From positions 1 through 36,080 of IMG/VR virus record IMGVR_UViG_3300023284_000200: a DNA stretch of 36,080 nt, one strand, 5' to 3'. This DNA comes from a virus. The position numbers and the translations under genes are program-made. Shown here piece after piece: positions 23,921 through 31,288 of the stretch; position 1 is the first letter of the stretch; each line of letters begins with the position of its first letter. Under the pieces are notes generated by a model. The model did not search any database and was not told the DNA's origin. It saw only the letters and a list, made by a program, of their open reading frames with translations.

Positions 23921-24488
23921 CCGCGACTTCTTCAGGCACTTCAACGCCCATCAGTTCCAGCTGTGTGCTGTTCGTTCCTGACAGGTAACCAACCACCAGG
24001 TCAGCCAGGTGCGTCAGATCGCCGTATTCATGCAACTCAAGGCGCATGCCTTCTTCCTTGTGATCATGCCACACAAAGCCCGGACTATCCAGGTTGACAA
24101 TCTGGCCAGGTTTGTTCTTCAGCTTCCGATGCGCAAACACCTTGAAGCCGATGTTCTCGCCTTGCCTTTTGACTTGTATGCCAGTCACGATGATGGCCTC
24201 ATTCTTCCTGCTCGTCATCTCACGGTGCTTGACCACAAACGGGATCAGCGCATTCATTGCTTCACGGATCGTTGGAATAGGTGGCCTGGTGACCACGTCA
24301 GGGTTCGTACTCCACGGTTCAGGAACTTGCATCCCCACACGTGGCGCTTGGATCGTGGCACTGCACGTGTTGCCAGTCCACATCCACTTGGTAAGCAGCG
24401 CAACATCAAGGCGCACACCATAGTGCTCTGATGCTACTGCTGCTCGTTTGATGGTTTTGTCTTGTTGTTTACCATTCGATGTTGCCAT
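23916..24488 (-). CDS. Hypothetical protein next to terminase (190 aa)
   Basis: No family is recognised. The sequence is soluble, with a Pro-rich middle (PEPWSTNPDVVTRPPIP), a central Lys/Arg-rich region, and an acidic end (GVEVPEEVAA). The gene follows terL by 12 bases. After its TAA the same frame is open for 27 codons through the 80-bp repeat, so a stop-readthrough form is possible but unproven. It could be a head accessory or DNA-binding protein. Confidence 0.7.
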   Translation of the reverse strand: MATSNGKQQDKTIKRAAVASEHYGVRLDVALLTKWMWTGNTCSATIQAPRVGMQVPEPWSTNPDVVTRPPIPTIREAMNALIPFVVKHREMTSRKNEAIIVTGIQVKRQGENIGFKVFAHRKLKNKPGQIVNLDSPGFVWHDHKEEGMRLELHEYGDLTHLADLVVGYLSGTNSTQLELMGVEVPEEVAA

Positions 24489-24500
24489 GGTAGTTGGGGT

Positions 24501-25859
24501 TTAGTTATTAAATGAACGGATTCTGCCAGACGTGCCTGGGTTTTCACGCAAGCATAAGGCAGCCAGACCCAGCGCATCAACGCCATCATCATGCTGCCCC
24601 GCTGGCACTGTATAGATCACACCGTTTCGAGTGTGTTCATATTCCATGGATTTAAGTTCTGAAATCAACCGGCTGTCGAATATGCCGATACCACCGTTTT
24701 GGAAATCCCAGGCCAGGCCTTCCATCAGGCGCTGCTTCGATCCGTGGACGCCACCGGAGAAGACAAACGGTTCAGCCCTTCTGCACTTGGCCGCAATCAT
24801 TTCAAAGACAGCATCACCAACACCTGTGCTATCCACGCGCACTGGCTTGTTGCCAACAATGGCGTGGATCTTCTTCGTGATCTCCTTCCAGGACAAACCA
24901 TGTGGGAAGCGTTCACTGATGACCACCTGGCCGGATTCGTTCAAGCCTATGACCCAGGCATAGTCAGTACTCTTTGCCAGATCAGCACCAAAGGCCACCA
25001 CTGGACCTTTCGCCATCGCAGACATCTCGCTTGCTTCAATCCACTTAATGCCAAAAGGATTGCCACCATCTTCAGCTGGTTCTGCCAGGTAGAGCATCTT
25101 GAAGACAGTCTCATCAAGATCAGCCTTAGCTTCCAGGATCGTTGCACGTTCCACCACGCCACCCTTCACCGCATCCCAGGCGGTCAGCTTGTGATGTGAC
25201 CAGGTTGGCGTCTGCTGTGCTTCTGCACGCCTGGCCAGCTTGTATGCCCAGTTGTTCCGTCCCTTGACATTGCCAATCAGCTTTGCGCGTCCCTGGGTGG
25301 CTGTCAGCGTGCTATACAAGGCAGTCCAGGCTTCTTCCTTCCACCTGGTCACTTCATCACCAACGGCACCAAGCACATCTTCACCATACAGATTGTCGGG
25401 CCGGTCAGCTGACAGGAACCAGAAGGTGGCGCCACCCACCGTGATGGTGCGCTTTGAACTGCGTGCTACATATGGGATCGGATCGGAAACCTTGATGTAT
25501 TGGCCTTTGTGCATCAGGTATCCATCCAGCCTGCGCTTGGTGCGCGTGAAGGCCATCATGGCTGTCTTGTATACCGTGGCGATCCACCACCAATCACCAT
25601 ACCCTTTCTGGCAGCCAGAATGTATCAACCATTCCAGGTGTGACATGGTCTTGCCTGCCTTGGTAGTGGCTTCAGTGATGGTGAACCTGGCAGGATCATT
25701 GATGATGGCACCCTGCTTTGGATACAGTTTGGCCATCTCAAAAGGCATTGGCCGGACCAGACCAGTTTCTTCATCCGTGGAAACTGGCAGCCACCGATCA
25801 AGACGCCTGGTAATGGCGTCAACTGTTCCCAGTTCCGTGGAGAAGCTTAAACCGTTCAT
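24501..25859 (-). CDS. terL: Terminase large subunit
   Basis: The 452-aa protein has an ATPase domain with a variant Walker A (EATTKAGKT, residues 63-71) and Walker B VLGAVGDE (162-169, catalytic Glu169). The nuclease domain has acidic residues in GADLAKSTD (Asp293), RVDSTGVGD (Asp343) and HDDGVDALG (Asp424/425/428), in the usual RNase H-like order. It pumps DNA into the prohead. The ATG overlaps the small-subunit gene by 41 bases. Genome-end permutation in the assembly suits headful packaging but does not prove it. Confidence 0.93.
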   Translation of the reverse strand: MNGLSFSTELGTVDAITRRLDRWLPVSTDEETGLVRPMPFEMAKLYPKQGAIINDPARFTITEATTKAGKTMSHLEWLIHSGCQKGYGDWWWIATVYKTAMMAFTRTKRRLDGYLMHKGQYIKVSDPIPYVARSSKRTITVGGATFWFLSADRPDNLYGEDVLGAVGDEVTRWKEEAWTALYSTLTATQGRAKLIGNVKGRNNWAYKLARRAEAQQTPTWSHHKLTAWDAVKGGVVERATILEAKADLDETVFKMLYLAEPAEDGGNPFGIKWIEASEMSAMAKGPVVAFGADLAKSTDYAWVIGLNESGQVVISERFPHGLSWKEITKKIHAIVGNKPVRVDSTGVGDAVFEMIAAKCRRAEPFVFSGGVHGSKQRLMEGLAWDFQNGGIGIFDSRLISELKSMEYEHTRNGVIYTVPAGQHDDGVDALGLAALCLRENPGTSGRIRSFNN

Positions 25860-26229
25860 GCAGCATCTTGCGTGTTAGATCGTATCCTGCCACAGCCTTG
25901 AAGATTTCAGCAAAGGCCAGCATATCTTCAGATGACCAGGTCTTCCTGTTTGTCATGGCGCTGACAGCTTCCAGCATATCCTGGATAGAGCGTTCCAGTT
26001 GGTCTGGCACATCAGCGCCTTCCACCTGGTCAAGTCTATAGGCGACTAATTTCGCCAATTCAGGTTCTGATAGTGAACGCTTTCGCCAGCGTTGGATGGT
26101 TCGTTTGCCCACGCCAAACTTCGTGGCCGACGATTCATCACCATGAAAGGCAGCCCACAGAATGCAGTCTGCCATCATCTCGAGTTTTTTGCTGGCAACA
26201 ACAGCCTGCGCCTGGCCTGGTTTAGCCAT
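25819..26229 (-). CDS. terS: Terminase small subunit
   Basis: ATG 26229 (MAKPGQAQAVV) gives 136 aa; the longer frame to 26268 lies within the preceding membrane gene. A helix-turn-helix (residues about 30-52: FHGDESSATKFGVGKRTIQRW) is followed by helical oligomerisation sequence (DQLERSIQDMLEAVSAM). It should recognise packaging sites and load TerL. The assignment rests on HTH, size and position just before terL. Confidence 0.8.
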   Translation of the reverse strand: MAKPGQAQAVVASKKLEMMADCILWAAFHGDESSATKFGVGKRTIQRWRKRSLSEPELAKLVAYRLDQVEGADVPDQLERSIQDMLEAVSAMTNRKTWSSEDMLAFAEIFKAVAGYDLTRKMLHERFKLLHGTGNS

Positions 26230-26431
26230 GGAACAGGTATCCTGAAACGCTATCAACCAGAAATACAACCATCAGTGCCAGTGACGCCACCCAGGTGATG
26301 CGCATGATGATTGCTTCAACCACCAGGCCACGCTTTATCATGGCATGTGTGAATTCGTGGAAGGCATAAGTTTTCCAGAATGCGAAGCATAGAATGATGC
26401 CATTGGCTAAAGTAAGCAAGAAGTGAATCAT
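26222..26431 (-). CDS. Small membrane protein, first leftward gene (69 aa)
   Basis: The protein starts MIHFLLTLANGIILCFAFW, a TM helix or signal anchor, then a His-containing loop (YAFHEFTHAMIKRG) and a second TM helix (ITWVASLALMVVFLVDSV). The HEFTH string recalls the HEXXH zinc motif but has no second half, so I do not call a protease. It is the first gene behind the divergent control region and overlaps terS by 8 bases. Confidence 0.65.
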   Translation of the reverse strand: MIHFLLTLANGIILCFAFWKTYAFHEFTHAMIKRGLVVEAIIMRITWVASLALMVVFLVDSVSGYLFHG

Positions 26432-26447
26432 TGCAGTGTCCTCAATT

Positions 26448-26467
26448 CGTCACGCCTTGTGACGTAA
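26448..26467. promoter_or_regulatory. Inverted repeat CGTCAC-N5-GTGACG in the divergent control region
   Basis: CGTCAC (26448-26453) and GTGACG (26459-26464) form a 6-bp inverted repeat spaced by 5 bases, extending into GTGACGTAA. The same nonamer recurs at 15256, 15268 and 26962. Its position between the leftward late and rightward early units fits an operator. Confidence 0.55.
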
Positions 26468-26492
26468 TTAACAAATAAATGTTCAAAAAGAC

Positions 26493-26564
26493 TTGAAACT
26501 CTTTGGTTTATAGCCGATATAATAAAACACGTACTTTTTCAAACCATTCAACCAACCAACGACC
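26493..26564 (+). promoter_or_regulatory. Early rightward promoter candidate and CA-rich leader
   Basis: TTGAAACTCTTTGGTTT at 26493 is followed by a perfect TATAAT at 26518-26523 (19 bases after TTGAAA). A leader CAAACCATTCAACCAACCAA precedes the ATG at 26565. The block TTGAAACTnnTTGGTTT is found again at 30217 before another early gene. No Shine-Dalgarno is present. Confidence 0.6.
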
Positions 26565-26924
26565 ATGAACACATCAATCCTTTATTCCCCGATTGAAGCA
26601 GCTGCTAACTGGGCAGCTATGACCTTCGAATCAATCACGTCTGATCTGAAGCAGGCGCAGAATGATCTTGAAGTCATCCAGACGCCAAACTTGATCAGGC
26701 AGGAACGTGCGCTGATGTGCTTGCGCGAATGCAAACGCGTTGGCATGCGGCCAGACCTGAAACTCACAGTTCATCCAGAACTGCCAGACGTTCTTGTTGG
26801 CAGCTGCTTCCACAACTGCGTGCTCGAATTGCCATTGAAGTCTTCACAGCCGCTGACCACTGCGCTGACCTGGGCTGAAGCGTGGGGATTTAACGTGATC
26901 AAACTGCCTAAAGCTGAAGCTTAA
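26565..26924 (+). CDS. First rightward early gene, hypothetical (119 aa)
   Basis: The gene starts directly after the early promoter and CA-rich leader. The sequence is soluble with an N-terminal helix pair and two Cys near the middle (ALMCLRECKRVG), then a beta-rich end with CFHNCVLELPL. No family is recognised. First-expressed phage genes often inhibit host functions; that is only a possibility here. Confidence 0.7.
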   Translation: MNTSILYSPIEAAANWAAMTFESITSDLKQAQNDLEVIQTPNLIRQERALMCLRECKRVGMRPDLKLTVHPELPDVLVGSCFHNCVLELPLKSSQPLTTALTWAEAWGFNVIKLPKAEA

Positions 26925-26936
26925 ATTCTCCCGGTG

Positions 26937-26978
26937 GCTGGGGATGCGCCATCCTGTGCCGGTGACGTAATCCCCAGC
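26937..26978. terminator. Hairpin with embedded GTGACGTAA box
   Basis: GCTGGGGAT (26937-26945) pairs with ATCCCCAGC (26970-26978) around a 24-base loop that includes the third TTACGTCAC-type box (26962-26970, reverse). It follows the first early gene, so a regulated terminator or attenuator is plausible. Confidence 0.5.
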
Positions 26979-27045
26979 AGCAGCTTTGTATTTAAGCACC
27001 AAACGCACATCAAACCATCCAACCAGTATCACAAATGTATTAAGG

Positions 27046-27342
27046 ATGTCTTTATCAACCACAAAAAGCGAACCCCAGTCACCCGGTGCAAAGACCCAAG
27101 AAAGGACCTGCGAAGCGTGTGGGCGCAATTTTGAAGCAACGGTGGGTGTGCGTGGAAGGCCACAGGTTTACTGCACAAAGGGTGGTACATGCAAGCGTAT
27201 CATGCAGCTGCTCAGTTGGTTGCAGGATTCGATGGTGGCAGAAGATTTCAAGCCCACCAAGGAGCGTGCACGGATGATACGCGCACAGCTTTGGCAAATG
27301 GGCAATGCAATCCACACACATGAAACACCAAAGAAACGATGA
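27046..27342 (+). CDS. Early zinc-finger-like protein (98 aa)
   Basis: ATG 27046 lies behind a CAAACCATCCAACCAG leader. The protein has TCEACGRNF and later VYCTKGGTCKRI, a possible four-Cys zinc site (Cys-x2-Cys ... Cys-x5-Cys), then a helical basic half. An upstream non-ATG start (26986) is less likely. It overlaps the next gene by ATGA. Confidence 0.65.
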   Translation: MSLSTTKSEPQSPGAKTQERTCEACGRNFEATVGVRGRPQVYCTKGGTCKRIMQLLSWLQDSMVAEDFKPTKERARMIRAQLWQMGNAIHTHETPKKR

Positions 27343-27512
27343 CAAAAAACCTGACGCCAAGAAACAGGCTAGCTGAACAAGTCGAGGAACTGGCTGAACT
27401 ATTGAAACGCTGGGATGATGCCTATGGCAGTGTCAAGACAAGCCTGTACTACAGGCTTAGATCCATCCTGGACCATAAACGTGAACAACTTGAAGGTGAG
27501 AAAAATGACTGA
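27339..27512 (+). CDS. Hypothetical early protein (57 aa)
   Basis: ATG at 27339 overlaps the preceding TGA. The peptide MTKNLTPRNRLAEQVEELAE is followed by helical, charged sequence (LLKRWDDAYG, RSILDHKREQ), fitting a short coiled coil. The TGA (27510-27512) lies inside the next gene's start region. No family recognised. Confidence 0.65.
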   Translation: MTKNLTPRNRLAEQVEELAELLKRWDDAYGSVKTSLYYRLRSILDHKREQLEGEKND

Positions 27513-27813
27513 CAAACCAGATGACACCTGGGCGCTTGATGAATCAGATGACCAGGCAGATAAAAAGTCAGAGCATGAACCAGTGCGCCACTGCATCCTT
27601 GCAACTGATGTGCTGTGGCTGGAAGGTTTGGCGAAGCAGATTGCAGAACCTGTGGCAGCTTGGTCCATAGACCAGGCTGAATACTTTGGCAGGCTGATAG
27701 ATACAAGCGTTCTGAACGCTCTTGAAATCCTGCGCTTCATCCAATGGGTGAAGGCCGGACAACCATACACATACGACAAATTCAACCCTGAAGGTGAAGA
27801 AGATGGCGAATGA
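27505..27813 (+). CDS. Hypothetical acidic early protein (102 aa)
   Basis: ATG 27505 sits behind GAGAAAA, overlapping the 57-aa gene by 8 bases. The N-terminus is acidic (DDTWALDESDDQAD), the middle helical, and the end Glu/Asp-rich (NPEGEEDGE). Very acidic early phage proteins are sometimes DNA mimics, but no specific family supports this here. The longer frame (27415) is rejected because of the overlap. Confidence 0.6.
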   Translation: MTDKPDDTWALDESDDQADKKSEHEPVRHCILATDVLWLEGLAKQIAEPVAAWSIDQAEYFGRLIDTSVLNALEILRFIQWVKAGQPYTYDKFNPEGEEDGE

Positions 27814-28075
27814 TGACACAGAAGACCCACGTGACAAACTGTTGGCCACTGGACACACTCTGACCAACCACTGGTGTCCACACTGTGGCATCCAGAATGT
27901 GGTGCGCGTGCCAGATGAACTGATGCACCCAATACCGTGGTACACTCACCAGGATACGAGGACAAAGCGCGTTTTATCATCCACGCGCCTTTTCACTCAC
28001 AGATGTGTGGAGTGCAGCCACATCTTCTGGCTGGCAGTCACGCAGTATTCTGGATATGAAAGGTTGACCGTTTAG
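27803..28075 (+). CDS. Zinc-ribbon early protein (90 aa)
   Basis: From ATG 27803 (a GTG at 27794 is alternative) the product has NHWCPHCGIQN and THRCVECSHIFW, two CxxC knuckles about 40 residues apart, the classic zinc-ribbon layout. It may bind nucleic acid or a polymerase subunit. It overlaps the preceding gene by 11 bases. Confidence 0.7.
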   Translation: MANDDTEDPRDKLLATGHTLTNHWCPHCGIQNVVRVPDELMHPIPWYTHQDTRTKRVLSSTRLFTHRCVECSHIFWLAVTQYSGYERLTV

Positions 28076-28138
28076 GAATCCACCCATCACAGCCGATACA
28101 AGCCTATGAAATCAACCATTCACCAACAAGAAGAAAAC

Positions 28139-28705
28139 ATGCGTAAATCAATCCCGACACCAAACATGCAGAAGTGCCTTGATTACATGGGTGGTGGCAC
28201 CCTGGTCTGGTTGCCTGGTGGTATCTGGACCAAAAAGGGGAACGATAGCCCACGGCACCCTGACACGCATTTCATATCTCGCACGATTCAAAGCATGCTG
28301 AAGCGTGGCCTGCTGGACGTGGTACACAATGACACAGGCTTCAGGAATGAAGTAAGGGCAGCGAACTGGTCCAGCAGCGCGCAGAACCCTGCGCCAAAGA
28401 TCAACCATCCACTCACTTACACAATGCTGGCGTGCATGAATTACATGGGATCTAGCATCCTGGTGCGTTGGCATGGTGGCTTTTGGTCAAGGCGCGTGGA
28501 AAAGTCAAAGGTGGTATACGATCACCAAGGTAAGCCTGACTATAAAGTACCCGAGAAGTACTTCACCACAGGCACCATCCAGGCATTGATTGACAGAGAT
28601 GTGGTGCAGGTGGTGGACGCCAGGCGTGGATTCCCGGAAGCCATCAAGGCCAAGTCCTGGTGGATCGCAAAGTTTCGCATCAACAACGCGTCATGGAATC
28701 CTTGA
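28139..28705 (+). CDS. Early protein made of two tandem homologous domains (188 aa)
   Basis: ATG 28139 is chosen because the CAACCATTCACCAACAAG leader precedes it; ATG 28106 would put the leader inside the gene. Residues about 10-85 and about 95-175 are repeats: 'CLDYMGGGTLVWLPGGIWTK' matches 'CMNYMGSSILVRWHGGFWSR', 'ISRTIQSMLKRGLLDVV' matches 'TTGTIQALIDRDVVQVV', and 'GFRNEVRAANW' matches 'GFPEAIKAKSW'. Each unit resembles a winged-helix-like domain (helix, G-G-W wing, helix). DNA binding is an inference. Confidence 0.75.
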   Translation: MRKSIPTPNMQKCLDYMGGGTLVWLPGGIWTKKGNDSPRHPDTHFISRTIQSMLKRGLLDVVHNDTGFRNEVRAANWSSSAQNPAPKINHPLTYTMLACMNYMGSSILVRWHGGFWSRRVEKSKVVYDHQGKPDYKVPEKYFTTGTIQALIDRDVVQVVDARRGFPEAIKAKSWWIAKFRINNASWNP

Positions 28706-28729
28706 TCCAGGCGCACATCCAAGAAAATC

Positions 28730-29029
28730 ATGAGAGAACTTGACGACCAAAGCTTGATGGATGAATACCTGGAACTCAAAGGCCAGGTGGCAGAAGCGAG
28801 CGAACGTATGGACAAGATCAAGCCTGAACTCATCAGCGCCCTGTGGAGTGAGGAAAACCACTCCTATGACCACAAGGGATTCACGTTCGCCATCCAGGTG
28901 CGCAGGTCCTGGTTTTATTCAGCCAGCCTGATCAAGATGGACAATGAGTTGAAGGCGCTCCGCAAAGTCGAACAGGCCAATGGCACAGCTGAGATGGATG
29001 CTGCAAAATCCGTGTTGATCATCAAGTGA
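28730..29029 (+). CDS. Hypothetical early protein with coiled-coil N-terminus (99 aa)
   Basis: The start follows the previous gene by 24 bases. An N-terminal helix (SLMDEYLELKGQVAEASERM) precedes a beta segment (FTFAIQVRRSWFYS) and a helical end. Glu/Lys content is high. The pattern recalls small recombination accessories encoded near annealing proteins, but this is only a weak resemblance. Confidence 0.6.
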   Translation: MRELDDQSLMDEYLELKGQVAEASERMDKIKPELISALWSEENHSYDHKGFTFAIQVRRSWFYSASLIKMDNELKALRKVEQANGTAEMDAAKSVLIIK

Positions 29030-29040
29030 CTTGAACCAAT

Positions 29041-29080
29041 CAGGCAGCATCTGGCCTGTAGGATGACCAGATGCTGCCTG
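29041..29080. terminator. Perfect 14-bp-stem hairpin
   Basis: CAGGCAGCATCTGG pairs with CCAGATGCTGCCTG across a 12-base loop, 12 bases after the preceding stop and before a small HTH gene. There is no U-tract. It probably ends or slows early transcription. Confidence 0.75.
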
Positions 29081-29132
29081 TGGCATGAGGAGATTGCGAC
29101 ACAAAATACACAACTATCACAGAACAGTTTCA

Positions 29133-29360
29133 ATGAATGAATTTACACCAGTTGAACTGGTTCAAGAATGCAAGACCATTGCAGATGCATTTGGCCGCAG
29201 GTACGTGGCTAAGGCGCTGCACTGTACCGTGCAGGCTGTAGGCAAGGCACTTCAGGAAGATCCTGACAATCCGATGAAGTACTACGACCTTCGCGTGAAA
29301 ATCATGGCCCTGGGTGGCTATGAACAACCAATCATCAAATTCACATTCACATTCATATAA
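29133..29360 (+). CDS. Small helix-turn-helix protein (75 aa)
   Basis: ATG 29133 (MNEFTPVELVQ) is chosen; an ATG at 29085 overlaps the terminator hairpin region. The segment VAKALHCTVQAVGKALQED has the spacing of an HTH with recognition helix, as in Cro-like regulators. It is the only classical HTH in the early unit and could be an early-to-late switch protein. No repressor-type C-terminal domain is present. Confidence 0.65.
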   Translation: MNEFTPVELVQECKTIADAFGRRYVAKALHCTVQAVGKALQEDPDNPMKYYDLRVKIMALGGYEQPIIKFTFTFI

Positions 29361-29368
29361 TACCCGAA

Positions 29369-30220
29369 ATGAAAAAGACCATTCAAATCATCGTGGACAT
29401 TATTGTTGCCATCACTAATCCACGCCAGGCATTCATTGCTTGGATCATCAATCGCCTTGGCCTTCTGAAATTTGCAGAACGCCTGGGTGAAGTTGAAATT
29501 TCATTTGCCTTGCATACAGATTTAGTCATCGACTTTATGCGAGATCAAAAACAGAAACACCGTGCGATAGAATTTCATCTAAAGCATTTTGAAAATACAT
29601 TGAAACACCATTTGAGAAGGTCCGAATTGCTTTATCGACTTCTTGAAATCGAGTTCAATCCAGATGTTGGGTACGTATGGAACGCTGAAACTGATCACGT
29701 CCTGGCGCACAAGTCTCACTACTTCAAAAACCGTGGCATCCTTGATGTCCTGGGCAAAGTTGTTATTGATGTATTTTCGCTGGAAGCTGACCTGGCCGGT
29801 AGGGCCGAACGCGCAGCCGAATTCAAAGAAGATGTTGAAAAGCACTTGACCGGGATGAATAAATCACTGACCAACCAAGATGAACGCATCAATAACGCAT
29901 TCACTTCGACTGGAAGAAATGCCACTGCGTTAAAGCAACAGCGCGTGTTGATTGATGAGATACATCCCAAAGGTCAGCGCGTGCCGGATTGGATCGAGCA
30001 AGCCTGTCAGTTGGTCAGGGGCATGGAATACGCCATGCAGTGGCAGCTGCCAGAGCATGGCAAGCCACAACACGTGGACGCCTGGAACAGTTCAGTGCTG
30101 AACTGGATGAACGCTGACATGGCCAACCTGGTGGACGCTGTGCAGCAGCTGGCTGATGCTGCAGGAATTGCATATTGCCCAGTCGATCCACCAGAACGTG
30201 AAACAATGGATCAAGCTTGA
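29369..30220 (+). CDS. Hypothetical protein, AT-rich gene (283 aa)
   Basis: The protein starts with a hydrophobic segment (IQIIVDIIVAITNPRQAFIAW), possibly membrane-associated, followed by long helical charged regions (QKQKHRAIEFHLKHFENTL) and a soluble end (WQLPEHGKPQHVDAW). No family is recognised. The first 500 bases are visibly more AT-rich than the neighbours, suggesting a recent arrival. A promoter candidate follows its stop codon. Confidence 0.6.
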   Translation: MKKTIQIIVDIIVAITNPRQAFIAWIINRLGLLKFAERLGEVEISFALHTDLVIDFMRDQKQKHRAIEFHLKHFENTLKHHLRRSELLYRLLEIEFNPDVGYVWNAETDHVLAHKSHYFKNRGILDVLGKVVIDVFSLEADLAGRAERAAEFKEDVEKHLTGMNKSLTNQDERINNAFTSTGRNATALKQQRVLIDEIHPKGQRVPDWIEQACQLVRGMEYAMQWQLPEHGKPQHVDAWNSSVLNWMNADMANLVDAVQQLADAAGIAYCPVDPPERETMDQA

Positions 30221-30274
30221 AACTAATTGGTTTCATATATTGACCTGTTACCATTCATTCAACCAACCAAGATC
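30217..30274 (+). promoter_or_regulatory. Second rightward promoter candidate and CA-rich leader
   Basis: TTGAAACTAATTGGTTTC at 30217 matches the early promoter block at 26493 and contains the inverted repeat GAAAC-N6-GTTTC (30219-30234). TATATTGACC follows at 30236, a decamer also found (minus strand) before the protease-capsid genes. The leader CCATTCATTCAACCAACCAA ends four bases before the ATG at 30275. Confidence 0.6.
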
Positions 30275-31267
30275 ATGACCCGATCCATTGAAAAAGTCCT
30301 GCACGATTTCAGGCAACCCGTTCCGTATGATCTGTGCACCAATTCACCCAGGTTGATCAAGAAGAAATGGCAAGGCAAGTTCTGCACATTTTTGATCGGC
30401 ACCAGCTGGGATGCCCTGGTGGAACTGGCAGACCAGTACGCACCTGGCTGGCAATACAAAATCATCACATCGCCAACGCGTCTGGATGGTGTGGTGTACA
30501 CGGTCGCAAGTATCGAAGTGCCAGCGCTTGTGGATGATCAGCTTATATGGATCACGCGCCAGGCCACAGGCGCTGTGGAAGTTCTGACAGAAGACAAACC
30601 TGCCAAAGATGACAAACCCAAGCGTTTCGCTGGCCAGCTGCTGGAAGGCTTTGGCAACCCTGCAGCAAACAGCACCACAGGCGCACTCAAGAAGGCGTTC
30701 AAGCTGTTTGGCTTGGGCACCAGCTTCGCAGCGCCTGACATCTTCATGAAGGTGATCCTAAAGGGTGGTGGAATTGACTTCCCAAAGTACGACCCTGGCA
30801 AGGCATGCAGCCCGTGGCTGCCTGAAGGCAAGCAGGACCAGGTTCCAAAGTACGTGAAGGATGCCATGAGTGGCACCAGCTTTGATGCCAAGCCTGGCGT
30901 GGAACTGCCTGATGATGACCCTGGTGATCACGATACAGCGCCAGAAGAAACCACGGAAACCATCGAACCAGGCAACATGCGCGGCCTACTCATTGCGTGC
31001 GGCCTGGTCAATCCTGAACACGTCTCGCTAGTGTGGGATAGCCTTTCAGGTGAAGAAAGTCATGCCGCCTGGCTGCTGGCCATCCTTGATAAAGAATCTG
31101 CCAAGGTGTATGGTGTACTTGACGAACTCGTGCATGGTGCAATGGCCGATGGAACACCTGCCACGCGCCTGGCCTTCTTAAATGATGCACTGCATGAGAA
31201 CAACAAATGGTCACTGAAGACGCGCAAGGAAGTGCGTGAAGCTGTGGCCAAGTGGCGCGAATTCTAA
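30275..31267 (+). CDS. Rad52-like single-strand annealing protein
   Basis: From ATG 30275, 330 aa. Residues about 127-150 read GNPAANSTTGALKKAFKLFGL, the hallmark 'T/S-x-ALKRA-x-x-x-FGLG' motif of the Rad52/DdrA superfamily that positions the DNA-binding groove. The preceding beta sheet (VYTVASIEVPALVDDQLIWI) fits. The C-terminal third is acidic (PDDDPGDHD), as in other annealing proteins that bind SSB or exonuclease. It works with the RusA-like resolvase downstream. No partner exonuclease gene was recognised. Confidence 0.7.
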   Translation: MTRSIEKVLHDFRQPVPYDLCTNSPRLIKKKWQGKFCTFLIGTSWDALVELADQYAPGWQYKIITSPTRLDGVVYTVASIEVPALVDDQLIWITRQATGAVEVLTEDKPAKDDKPKRFAGQLLEGFGNPAANSTTGALKKAFKLFGLGTSFAAPDIFMKVILKGGGIDFPKYDPGKACSPWLPEGKQDQVPKYVKDAMSGTSFDAKPGVELPDDDPGDHDTAPEETTETIEPGNMRGLLIACGLVNPEHVSLVWDSLSGEESHAAWLLAILDKESAKVYGVLDELVHGAMADGTPATRLAFLNDALHENNKWSLKTRKEVREAVAKWREF

Positions 31268-31288
31268 ACACCAAACCATTCAACCAAC

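Noticed and set aside
26380-26400. HEFTH string as a zinc protease site
   Set aside because: The 69-aa protein has no second metal-binding segment and is mostly TM helices.
26432-26564. Bacteroidetes-type promoter (TTTG ... TAnnTTTG)
   Set aside because: TACTTTTT at about 26531 comes near the -7 box but the spacing from the TTTG is too long; the TATAAT box fits better, so host phylum stays open.
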